Shown here piece by piece: positions 35,826 to 47,923 of a stretch of DNA of 64,000 nucleotides (positions are counted from its first letter, which is position 1; every line of letters begins with the position of its first letter). A program made the position numbers and the translations under genes. The DNA lies in NCBI GenBank assembly GCA_038496675.1, contig CM076660.1, forward strand, positions 7,819,248 through 7,883,247, written 5' to 3'. Under the pieces are notes generated by a model that made no database searches, was not told the origin of the DNA, and was given only the letters and a program-made list of their open reading frames with translations. This stretch comes from Rachycentron canadum. Its lineage: Eukaryota > Chordata > Actinopteri > Carangiformes > Rachycentridae.

Positions 35826-38324
35826 TCACGTGCACTGGCTCCAGTGACTCCATGGCCCTTGGGTGTATTTGTCCTGAGCTCGCACACAGAAAACATACCT
35901 CTTGGATTTGACAGTGACCTTAAACTTCATGTTGTCAGTGATGGCATGCTACAGACGAGAGGGGCGATATCAAAGACAAAGACGTGGTTAAACTAGAAGT
36001 CAGCAACTGGTTATTTTAAGTCTGATACTTGAGTCTGATCTACATCATACGTGTTTTGTTTACCATTATATGGTCTTCACTATGACAGGAATGTTCGGGT
36101 CTGACCACTTTGACCTGGAACTGTAGGCCAAAGAAGCTGCTGGGGGTCTCCCAGGAGTCAGGGTAGTTCCAGCTGAACACACTCCCCTCACTGATCTGCA
36201 GCTTAGAGAGTCTTGCTGGCCTCACTAGATAGGATGAGGAGGGAGAGGGATGAAGGTGTAAATGAAGGGAAACAGAATGAAGTGGGAGTTGACTGAACTG
36301 CATCCATGGGCGAGATAAGACAGAGGGAAATAAAATATGACCACATAATCCCAAGTATCCAGAAGTGTTTGTTGAACTAATTTTCATACAGATATTAAAG
36401 TACAGTATAATGTCTTACCAATCTCTCTCAGGTAGAAAACCTTTGTGTAGGCCTCTAGGCGAGAGTGGCTGCATATGTAAATGGTGAGGGAGATGTGGTA
36501 TTGTTCCTCTTTGTACGGGCAAGTGGCATCTACACAGTGAGCCCCTGATCCATCAGCATTCAGCTCACATGGTATCTTTTCCAAATGACTAGAGACAAAG
36601 AAAAATTGGTTGGTGCAATACTATCTAGAACAGGATCCAGTATAATCCTTGTCACTATATATTTTCAGCATTCTCCTTTGGGAAACCAAAACCCCAGCAG
36701 TTCTTAGATGCTGCTGCTGATCTGAGGGTAAGACATTTTTTTGTGTCCTCACCGTTCTGCCTTTACCAGGAGCACAGCAGCGTTGGATCTGGATTGTGAT
36801 CTTGTCCAGGTGCAGTCGAAAGCACCTTTATAGTTAGGTGCTGAACAGTGGATGTGACCTGCAACAGAAACACCGTTAGAACTCCCTCTCTTTCTGTTTA
36901 ATCTTCCTGTTAACAAATAATGTCTCTTTCTTTCAGTTTCAGAGCACTTTCTTTTGAAGGTTTTATTATTTAAACCTCAATAAGTAGCTGTCAGACCAAT
37001 TTTAGCACATTAATATAATTGCTGCAAACGAGACTGACAACTGAGGAGAAGATTGCCTGTTACATGGCCTCTTCACTGTATATAGCTTTTTTTTTGTAGT
37101 GACTTAAGGCACAAAACATCATGTTTTTTTTCAGTACTAAAGCTGCCAAAGCTTTCAGAGTTGTTGCCCATGACAAAAAAACTTGCAAAAACTTTTTCAT
37201 GAACAACCTTGGCCCAGTTTATGCTACATTATGTTTAAGTATCACCACAGAATTAACAAAACATTGTATTTTTTTACTTTCTCTATTTTTAATACTCTTT
37301 TTCCCCTTCCCTTTAGTGCCTTTCTTGTGATCATGGTGTTGTTTCATCATTTTTTTCTCTTTCTATTCAATTCTCTGGTCCTTCTTATCTCTTTACATGT
37401 GCTCCAACCTCTGTTATCTTTTGAGTGTTGCTCCCTTTGGGCCACAGCCCTCTACCTCTGTCTATTTCTGCCCATCTTATCTCCCTCTCCCACCATCTTT
37501 CTTATCTCAGCCATTCAGTGACATCAATGCTGTCTGTTCCAGTGAAACACCTTTTGCTAGGTTCAGTAACACAACAAATCTTTAGCTCTTTCTGTTTGTC
37601 TTTTCTCTCAGTGTTTACCCTCTATGCAATTTCACTCCTGCCTCACTCTTATCTTACCTTCTTCAGGGGATTTTTCCTCCAGTATGACAGTCCTGTTATC
37701 AGGGTCTAGTTGGACCAGGATTGTAGTGTGGTTGAGGTATTCTCCATTAGGACCGAGGTGACAAGTGTAGTTTCCTCCATTCATCTCTTCCACCAGGACC
37801 CTGACCTGGTTGCCCTGCAGAGGTGGTTTAAGCTCCAAGCCTGAGACAAGGACATGAGTCAATAAAGTAACAATATCAATGATTCAAAACATCACACATC
37901 ATATTTGCCATAATAGCGCAAGTACTATTACTATTCCTATTATTTTTATTATAAGCACCAGTAATAGTAGAAGTGGTATCTGTAATACCAGTAACAGATG
38001 CATTACCATTTTTTTTCCAAAACACTGGCTTAATTTGATAATCGTCTCCACAGGTCAGGGGAACGTACACCTGGCTGCCTACACCATAAGGCACCCTCAG
38101 GACCAGAACTAGTTAAATCAAGAACACACACATATACAGTGACAATTGAACAAACAGTTACTACATGTGAAGTGAGGAGAAAAATGACAAGAAAGCAGAA
38201 TATTTGGTGGAGAGAGGAGTTGTTACTGACCATTATCCATTAGAGTCTCTATGTTTTCTTGGTGGCTGTCAGAGTAGACACAGCACAGTGCAGCACACAG
38301 GACTGTGAGGAGCAATGTACTCAT
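35826..38324 (-). CDS. il12b: Interleukin-12 subunit beta (p40 of IL-12 and IL-23)
   Basis: Secreted cytokine subunit, related to soluble class I cytokine receptors, that pairs with p35 (IL-12) or p19 (IL-23) and drives T-helper and NK responses. Seven coding exons join in frame to 312 codons: 38324..38231, 38108..38007, 37840..37658, 36858..36753, 36588..36419, 36224..36064, 35948..35826. Residues 1 to about 18 (MSTLLLTVLCAALCCVYS) are a signal peptide. An Ig-like domain follows, with C in VYVPLTCGDDY and C in GGNYTCHLGPNGEY; then fibronectin-III domains with APNYKGAFDCTWTRS, CPYKEEQYHISLTIYIC and VFSWNYPDSWETPSSFF. The cytokine-receptor box is WSHWS (305-309). N-glycosylation sequons include NYT, NHT and NRT. 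Human p40 has 328 residues. The acceptor AG directly precedes the ATG, so the leader lies in a separate exon. The stop codon lies within a donor-like GTGAGT, so the extreme C-terminus could differ. Teleosts have several p40 genes; this one sits next to ublcp1 as in mammals. Confidence 0.94.
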
Positions 38325-38976
38325 CTAGAAGAAAGGACTACAAGTTAGTATAGTAAAGGAGTGCCTGGAGTTTAATGTGATAACTAGTCACACAGGGTTT
38401 GTCACTAGCAGGCTTACAGCTATAACAAGGGCATTTTTAATGTTGTCTAAAAAGATACAAGTGAAGTCTTGATCTAAAAAATAATTAATAACTTTATATG
38501 ACCCCGTAAAATGAAGTCTATATGGGTCCCTTTGTTACACTTTTATAGGTCCAAACACAACCAATTCCTCTATATTGAACAAAGATTACCCAGTATTTCT
38601 TTTAAAAACACAACCATTTGTAGCAGAAAGCTATATCTGCTATAGTCACTTCTTAAGCATGTCAGGGGCCCCTGAAGTTCAGTATACATTTTAATGGTTG
38701 AGTAAAAGTAATTCTGAAGATGCTTTGAGGAAATTTGCTCATATTAAAAAAGGAAATCATCAAATTCAGTGATGTTGAAGTTCTTGCAGCGATCATCTGG
38801 AAAGATTTTTCTACATAATGTACATTGTATAATGTTTCCTTTCAATAAAAGTCTCAGCTTAATAAAGGTCTGAGGCTGAAGCAGTTGTTGCCCTTAGAAT
38901 AAATATACAGCAGATGAATTGCTGTAGAAAGAAAAAACAAGAGATAACAGAAAATGAGTGTGAGTATAGATCTTAC

Positions 38977-39090
38977 CTTGACAAGTTGATCCAAAATTTC
39001 TCACTGCTACTGAGAGATGAGGCCAGAGAAGTGAGATGTGTTCAGTTTGTCTTGTCACATTGAACTCAGCTTACTGTCGCTGTATTTATA
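38977..39090 (-). promoter_or_regulatory. il12b: il12b TATA-box promoter and 5' non-coding exon
   Basis: On the minus strand TATAAATA occupies 39090-39083. About 105 nt downstream a good donor (GTCAAG|GTAAGA) ends an exon at 38977. Starting about 30 nt after the TATA box, the leader exon would be about 80 nt and non-coding, matching the non-coding first exon of mammalian IL12B. A TATA box suits a sharply induced cytokine gene. Confidence 0.65.
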
Positions 39091-39099
39091 CATGGCAGT

Positions 39100-41370
39100 T
39101 AAAAAAATCCCAACATGAAGTGGAACTGCCTTCTGTGTGTGTGTGTGTAAACGAGAATTACCACCTGAAAGTAAAAGGGCTGATGACACAAGATACTGAC
39201 ACAATAATAAAATTAAACATGAATACGAGAAACACATTGACATTACTTCTTCTAATATTTTAATCTGACTCGCTCTCATTTAGTTTATTTCACTCAGTCA
39301 TGAGAAAGCTAAAAGTAGGACATGTTTTACTGTTGTAAATTGTGTGGGAAGTCAGGACAACAAAAGCAACCCTGCCAAAGGGAACTGGAAAAGTGCACAT
39401 GACAGTGTGTGATAGTGTGGTGATGCATAACTGGAAACTCAACAGGTACTTGAGTAAATGGTCATGAAAGTTCTCAGGAAGAAGAACAAGACAAGCTGGT
39501 ATCTTTATGAAAGTGGGAAAGAGAGGAATAAAAGGGAAAGAGAAATAAGTTTTGTAAGGATTCATTAAATTAGTTTTGTGAACACAATGTTCTTTGACTA
39601 GGTAGAAAATCATTAGCAAATAACGCATCTGGGAAATTACCTGTACAGTAATATGATTTATGAAGGAGTTTCCATCATTTACTTTGCTCTAATAAATAAA
39701 TAAGCTGCTCCCATAAAATAATATAGGTCTGTCGTCATTTCCTGTAAGTACACCTCCAACTTCATTCTAGTAACAGACATTTCTTTTGATCCAACATCTA
39801 TATGTGTGAATATAAAAGGCAACAAGAATCGCTGTCATGCTATGTGGAAGATATACACCTTTGAACTGGGATTTCATTGTTGAGAAGAACACTTTCTTGG
39901 TCACACCTTGGACATTAACATGACACTGTCATATCCAAAAAAAAAAAAAAATCAGATGATGGGTGTTTCAGGATGACAATGTTACCATGAAATGGAAAAG
40001 ACACAAGCAGATATCACATTCAGAGGCATTTCCCAAAAAAAAACACTGACCTGTTTCATATTAATACCTCACTGACCTGATACTCTATCCACCTTCCCCC
40101 TGCCTGTTACTAATGCACAGCATGACCAGCACATTTATCCAAGTGGGTCAATAGCATTCCTTCTTCCACTATACTAATACTCAAGAGATCAGTTTACACA
40201 GTAAATTCCTCATTCTATCACTGGCTAAATGACGTTTGTTCATTTGCTCTCAAGCCACAATTCTTTTCAAACACAATGCCTCTTCTCTCTAGAGACCTCT
40301 TTGAATCCTTGGGTTTTTATTTTGTCTTGTTCTCAAGAAATATTCCCTTGCTGGGATGAGCAGATTTATAAGAAGGAAGTTGAAATAAGCAAAGGAGGAA
40401 ATCAAAAGAAAAAGGGAAGTTGTTGTATTATACAATATTTTTTGTTAGAAATAGAGCTCAACCACTAAATCAGCTGTGCTGTTATTTATGGACATTAGCT
40501 TATTATTGATATATTGGTGTTGGTCAATGAACGGCTTATTTTTTCAGTAGATATGAAAATGTTGAAAACAAACAAGCAGACAGATCAAGTAATAGAAACA
40601 ATGATCAATTTTAATTAAAAACATTCTATTTTTAATCAAAATATGTAACTGTGTTTCTGACGTCCATCATTTTGCCACATGAAGTGTGGTTGTGTCTCGA
40701 TCATATATGAACATCCATGCACGCGCGCACACTTATTCACGCCCACTCACACACACATAAGCTGACTACTGAATGTTTATCACATGACTACTCTGATTGT
40801 TCTGTGAAGCAGAGTGAAATTAAATATCTAATCCAGTCACACACATCTGCAACCTCTGGTCAAGATGGAGGACACATCTGTTTGCTAACTAGACATACAA
40901 ATAGAAAACTATTTTACAGCTGTTAGCATACTGACTTAATCCCCAAGTGAAGAAGTGGTGATTGAAGATTTGTTTCACATATAATTACGAGTAAATGTCT
41001 CAATAACTGTCATGATTGTTAACCTAGCGTTATCCCTTACTTTCTTAAAGATATCTGTACTGAAAATGTATATGTATAACCCTGTAGCCTTATAAACACA
41101 ATTCTGCTGACCGGGCTTTGCCAGAGCAGTTGAATGGAAACTGAAACACAGAAACATTGGAACATCAGTGTTGCTAAGAAAACCCTTTAAGCCATTTGAC
41201 AAAGTTCTCTTTTTGTTGTTTGGTTTCCATAGGAACAGTTAAAAAGACTTCAAAAGGTCAAAATTTTAATGTGTAAAACCAAGGAGTCTTTTCTCGATTC
41301 AAGAGTCCTTTTGCTCCGGCAGACAGCCAACGTGGGCACAAACAGAGCCCTTCTCAGCAAAAACAAGAGA
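39100..41370. other. Intergenic region between the il12b promoter and the ubtd2 3' end
   Basis: AT-rich, no coding exon recognised. The part next to 39.1 kb should hold il12b upstream control sites. Minus-strand AATAAA words (for example TTTATT at about 40316) could serve as distal ubtd2 poly(A) signals. Confidence 0.55.
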
Positions 41371-41376
41371 GTAGAG

Positions 41377-41433
41377 TAGAGTAGAGTAGAGTAGAGTAGA
41401 GTAGAGAAGAGAAGAGAAGAGAAGAGAAGAGAG
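41377..41433. repeat. (GAGTA)n then (GAAGA)n pentanucleotide repeat in the ubtd2 3' UTR
   Basis: About six GAGTA units turn into about six GAAGA units by a single-base change. The array lies about 100 nt downstream of the ubtd2 stop codon, so it is probably transcribed. Confidence 0.9.
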
Positions 41434-41530
41434 TGCAAACCAAAAGAGAGAACTTTCATTCTTTTTTCTCCCTTGTTATCCTCCTCCTTTTATACTGCCA
41501 GCCCACCTCCAGGCTGTCAGGTTGGGGGGG

Positions 41531-44500
41531 TTAATTCTCCACCGGCGTGGGCTCTTGGGGCAATGCAGCAATTCCTTCCACTGCCACCGACCCAGACGCC
41601 TCTGATATATGTCCTGCTGTAGTTACTGGCTCAGGCAGTGGGGGCTGGCTGAGGATGACCTGCACTACATAGTCCCTGGAGATGTTGAGTTGGTCCAAGC
41701 GCAGTCTGTCTGTCAGCGGCCGACCTGAGAAAAACCAACGTTGGGTTGCGGCAGGCACGCCCTCCTGACTTTGTAGGCGACGCTTCATCATGCCCACTGT
41801 GTCTGTGGAGCGGACCACCAGCCGGAGGTCGCGACCTGTGGAGAGCCGCAGCCGAAGCTGGCACTCCCCTCCTGAGTCTGGGTCACTGGCGCTGCCTGTA
41901 GATGGGTCTGCAGCCCCAGAGTCCGGATCTGAACCGTCAGGCTCATCAGAGCGCTCTTCAATCATGTTGACGGGAGGAGAGAGGCAGTAGACTGGCAGCT
42001 GGTATCGATTCCCCAGTTCATCATAACATTCGGTCAGAGCTCCTGGAAGAAAGGTAAAAATTAACGATTTTTAACTTAAAGGCAATAAAAATCTAGTACA
42101 TTTTACTTAAATATTCAGAGAAACCAAATCTTGCAAGTTTGGATGGTGGGTCCAGGTGAGTTGGGCTTGGGGCATAGTCACTGGGCGGTTCCAGAAGTCC
42201 TGACGGCTCATTTTAAGGTTCAGTTTCAGAATACAGGCTTTACGTCTTTCTCTGTGGACCTTTGATACTTTCACAGCATTAATACAGAATCTAGACCTGC
42301 TTCATAATCAAAGACATTAACATTTACCTTAACACTCCTCTCAGAGAGACAAGTCTACTTTAACCCAGTTAACTAAATCACTTATTTCACAGTAAAAAAG
42401 CTAAAAATTAGCAACTTTCAGGATTCAACCTGCTGTAATGATCTATGTATTTATCATGGCCATATAAGCAGACTATTTTCTTAAGGTATACATTTTGTTT
42501 TTTTTTTATTATAGGAGTCATGTATCCCATATTTTATCTTTATATATATATTTTAATTTTCAATAAATGGTGTGGGTAATTTGTGTTTTAGGGTAAAACA
42601 ATAGTTTTAATCTTAAATCTGATAACCACTTTCATTTCATATATTAAGATGAGTGTGACCAATCACAAAATGAAAGCCAAAAGCTCACATCATTTTTCCT
42701 TCCAACAAAGTTAACTAGTTCACATTTTACAGAAGTTGAAAGATGAAAAAAAGATTAAATGGAGAAATGAGAGTGGGACTCCAGGAGAGACCATGAGTGA
42801 AAGTGTGAAAGAGACAAATGTCAGGTGCCTACTGGAGTACTAAATTAAAAGATATGTCACTGCTGAGTAAATTATTACATTATTCACACTGGGAGAAGGG
42901 GAGCATAAGTCCTCAAGGGGATTTCAGACACGTCTGCCCAAAAATAGTTTTTGTCTCCACTAACATGGTAATGGGTGTTTTTATTGCAATGATAACTTGC
43001 CTTAGTTTTTACCCTTAAGAACAGTCTAAAAACAGCCCATTTGTCCTTTAATAGTGTTGGGAAGATGGTAATGACATTGCCCTTTAGACACTGAAACCAA
43101 AAAACAAATAATTTATGACCACTGCGAGAGAAACCACTGTCTTTTTTGTAAATAAAACCTAAAAAGGTCACTGCATTTCTTTACAATGCTTTATGACGTA
43201 CACTTAGAGATGACACATTTGAGAGAGATGGTGATTTTTGTGGTACGAGGTGAGGTTGCGATGAGTCAGCAGAAGCCCACATGATGTTGCTCCTCATGAC
43301 AGCTGCTGTGGTCAAGGTGAAAACGTTAAGGCCGTGCTATGCCTCAGGTCTATCAGAGTGAACATGAGAGGGTGAGACTAAGTGCTTCACTTACTGCCAT
43401 TTTTAAAACTGAACTACGGTATGTAGTAATGTGGAGTTCAACAGCACTCTCCATAGTTCACTTGGTGTGAACTACATTAATTATTTCAACCCCATAACAA
43501 CATACTTCACTGCAAATTGTGGAAAAGCTTTTAACAACATGTAGGAGAACTCTTTCAGCTTATGCATGCAAATAATGTACTGACAAACCAACACAGTGAC
43601 ATGTTTTTAAGGTATTAAGGCTCTCTGCTGCCACCAGGAACATAGCAGAAATATCAACCTTTTCAAGTAAATCTGATAATTAAGATTCACCAGTTTCTGA
43701 TACAGCAGCTGACATGTGTTGATATTTCAGCACCTAACTGCATTCAAAGGTGTCAATCTGCATTACCACCAGTTTAAGTACAAATGCATTCAATTCCTTT
43801 CATGTAACATAGAGATACTGGCAGAGACAGTGAGCTAGACATGTGGAGGCTGTCACCATTCACGTCTCAAAAGGCTATTATAAAAACAAGATAAATATAA
43901 AAATGGCTCCAGACAATGTATAAACATGATTTGGATACAAATCTATGTCTGTAAATCTCACTTGTTTTTTTTTTTCCTTCTCCAGTTGGCTCCACCTTGG
44001 TGTTTATCTTTCAGCTGCAGAATGCTAATGGATTCCAGGTGGTGCTAATGCTTTTGGTTGTGGAATTTCATTACAAAACAAGAGTTCAGATGGAAAAACA
44101 TCCCTGCGAGAAAGGCTCAACCTTGCACCAAATTACAGAGGTTAGATTTTTACCTAAGCAAGAAAATTTTTTTTTACATGAAAACATGAAAATGCCTTCT
44201 TGCTGTAGTGCTGTTTTGCATTGCCACCAAAAAAAAGCTTCCTTATACAATGATATAATGAATACAATAATGTGAATCTGCTTCTAGAGACACATTTGCT
44301 GACCACAACCAAGTTGGTCTCCAAACTATACACAGTGTCAAATGAGCCTGTGAACTGATGCATCTGATGAATAGAGTGAGTTTTAAACCAGAAACGCTCA
44401 GTTCCATTTCCTGAATGACAAACGCAAAGGCCCCACTATTTAATATGGTTTAGTACAGTAATGGAGTAACTGCAGTAATTTACTATTAATTTTATTTAAT

Positions 44501-47500
44501 ACAGTCACTTGGGATGAATGCTACAAAGGGTGGTTATGATGATTATGAGGTTTGTTTTTGTGAATTTAAGTGAAATATCACAATTATAATGTAGACTGCC
44601 AGGACATTTAAACATTTCTCACGTTCATGTCCCTTCAGGCCAAATTGTAATTACTTTGGTGAGACCCCAACTTTGACTCCAGCACCTTCATCTAGTCAAA
44701 CTTAGAATGTGTTGAATACGTTTTCTCTCAAATATTTTAACTCATAAACAACTACCTACTTCACCTCAGCATATTAGCATTGTTGCTGTGATTACATAAC
44801 TAACTTTTAGCTCAAAACACTGCTGTGCCAAAGTACAGCCTCACAGAGCTTTTAGTACTGCTCTAGACTCATGTTTAACTGTTAAACTGACCAGTATTGC
44901 GTTTCTTGTGCTCCAGACCCTGATGGGTGGCATGACTTTCTAGATAAACTCTGTCTACTAGATCTACTGTGTCTTTCAACTTACGACATAGTCTTTAATG
45001 TGGAATCTAAACCTTAACAATAGCATTATTACAGCCTACATATTAACATTTCAGCATGACTGGTGAGTACTGACTGAAATCTTGAATGTTGAAAATACAA
45101 GCACATTTTGCACAGCTGCTTCGTGCAGCTCTCTTTCATTGGGATGCAAAAGGGCAAAGCATTAAGTTGTGAGTGGTGAAAAGTGATTTGACTGGTCTTT
45201 GTACTGGAGTGCCGGATGGGAGCAATGGTGACATCAGGTCTGGGGAATCTACAGCTGCAGCCCAGCGGGTTCTGGACTGACCTGGCCAAACCTGGAGAGT
45301 TGTGGAGCACACACAGACTACATTTACATTCACAAAAACATATTTGGTAACTGCTACTCGCAAATCCGATAAAGGTGAAGCAGCTTTGAGACCTCCAGAT
45401 TTAGTGTGGCTAACTGTAATAATTCTGTCCACCTCTGATTTCCTGCAGAGGAGTTCACCTATGAAAATTAAGGTTACCAGCCAGTCCCTCAGAAATAAAT
45501 TGCCTCTAATAAACACTACATAAATCATAATCCCAACAAAGATACTTCTTCCGCCATGTTATTTACTGACTTCATATATACAGTACATATGATGTTGTGC
45601 TAGTGTGGAATGGGATAACAGGTATAACATCCTGCATGGACTCAAGCATGTTTTGTATAAGAGCAAGAGTATTTTCAGCCTTTTTTTTTCTTTTACAATG
45701 AGACTTAGTATTCAAACAGCTTATGAAGTTTACTTTGAACTTTGACTCTTACATGAAAGTCTGGAGAGACAGAGGAAACCAAGAATGCAACCATCTGGAC
45801 AAAACACAACACCTGCCGATGGCAACAGCGTTTCAGCACAAAAAGGTAACCCCTTCTGTTCTCAGTTGAGGTAATATGATTCTGAGGTGATATGAATAAG
45901 GAATAAAGAGAATGACGCACACCCACAAATAGAGAACTTGCTTAGCTTATAATTACTGTGTGGAGTTGTTGGCCTTCCTGAATCTGAGCCATGTCAACAC
46001 ATATTGATTTGTTCTATGTGAATGCTCTCGAGTGTGTTTTTGAAGATGCCCTATCTTTGTTATGCTTACGTGGGTGATTACCAAGGCCACACCCCTTTTC
46101 ATTTATTATTTACCGATTCATTCTCCAGTATATTCCTGCTAATGGCTAAAGTCTAAACCCTTAAATGCACTCACTGAGATACACTTAGAGGTTCTTCAAC
46201 TCCTTTTAACTGCAGGCTGAATCCTTTAACGCTTGTAATGATGTCCATATTCACTAAGAAGTCAATTATTGTGTAAGATAGGGAAAGGGGAGCACAGACG
46301 CCACTCACCCAAACATAAATGTACAGCGATGTGTGGCAAAGTTTGCCTGTAGATGATACATGAAATTAAGCAAAAAAGTACAGGACTCTTGGAGAGGGGT
46401 TATTATGTCATGAAATGACAGAAATGTTGGCATTTCTTATTGTGGTCTTGAAGGGTCAGAGATGTATTAGCTTGATACAAAGTTTTTGTGGTGGTGTGCA
46501 CAATAGATGATTGACAACTCTCTCCCTCACACAGAAAGTAATTTGAACCCTTCCTACACCTCCTTTGTCACGGGTTTCTTCTACTTTCTAAGCTCGAGAG
46601 ACATGGATTCTGAGACTTTACACCAAGATCAAATCATCTGCCTTATATTCCATCTACAACATCTAAATCTGATAGTTGTACATGTATCGATAAGATGCAC
46701 TAAATGTTTATTATATGTATATATTTATTAAACTGCAAGTATGGCTAAATAAAAGCCAATAAAAGATCTTTTAAATAGACGAAAACTTTACAATGCTTGT
46801 AAAAAATCCTCTACAGCTGAGTTTGTGTTTAGTTTCTCTAGAGATCTTGGGAAGGGAAGTTGAAATTCTTGAGTTCGGTAATCATCAACTGCAATTTCCT
46901 CCAAGGTCCACCCAACTGGTATTTCTTGGAGAGTAAAACAAACGCTAACCACTGTGTATACCACTGGGGAAATGTGTGTTACCATGCGGCAGTGTGATGC
47001 TGGCTCCGTCGAGGATGGCCTGAGCCAGCAGGTGGTCATTGCTCTCAAAGGCGCTGGCTGCAGCCCGCAGCGCATCCCAGATCTCCTTCCGGCCCTCGAA
47101 TGCTGGCGCCGTGTCCCAGAACTCATCTCTCTTGCTGCGCAGCTGGCCTTCAGTCATCGGGTAGTCACTTTTCCATTTAGGCCGCTCTCTCTTCAGGGGC
47201 TGGTTACGCCCTAGTGCCACTGGGAGGGTGGAAGAAAGAGTGAAAAAAGAGAGACAGAGGAAGACACGAGGGTAGACGAAGAAGACAGAAGCAGAAGGGA
47301 AATATAAAAAAAAAAAAACAGAGAATGAGGGTGAGTGTGGGTTAAAGGGCAAGGATATAAGGAGAAATAAGAAGGAAGGATTATCAAGATAAGGAAACAA
47401 CAAAAACAGAAATGAATTGGAACGTGTGGAAACGAAAATACAGGCAAAGGAAGGTGACAGTTGTCAAGGTAGAAGAATTCATGACAAGTAGGGATAGAGA

Positions 47501-47623
47501 GTAATGGAGAAGGAGCGAATAAGAAGAGAGAGGATTTATCATCAGTCTTTTAAGATTTCTCAAGTACACAACTAAGCCCAAATGACAGATTGAACATGAG
47601 CCTACACTCCCCCACCCACCCCC

Positions 47624-47674
<51 letters not shown>

Positions 47675-47677
47675 NTT

Positions 47678-47731
<54 letters not shown>

Positions 47732-47866
47732 CAGAACTGAAGCTAGAAGTGTTATGTTACTAAACCCAGTTGAAGGTTTAGGGTTATAGCATCTAACATC
47801 TGCACCAGACTGACTGCTGAACAACACCATCTGGATCACCACTGAAGGGGACAACAGGTACAGGAC

Positions 47867-47923
<57 letters not shown>

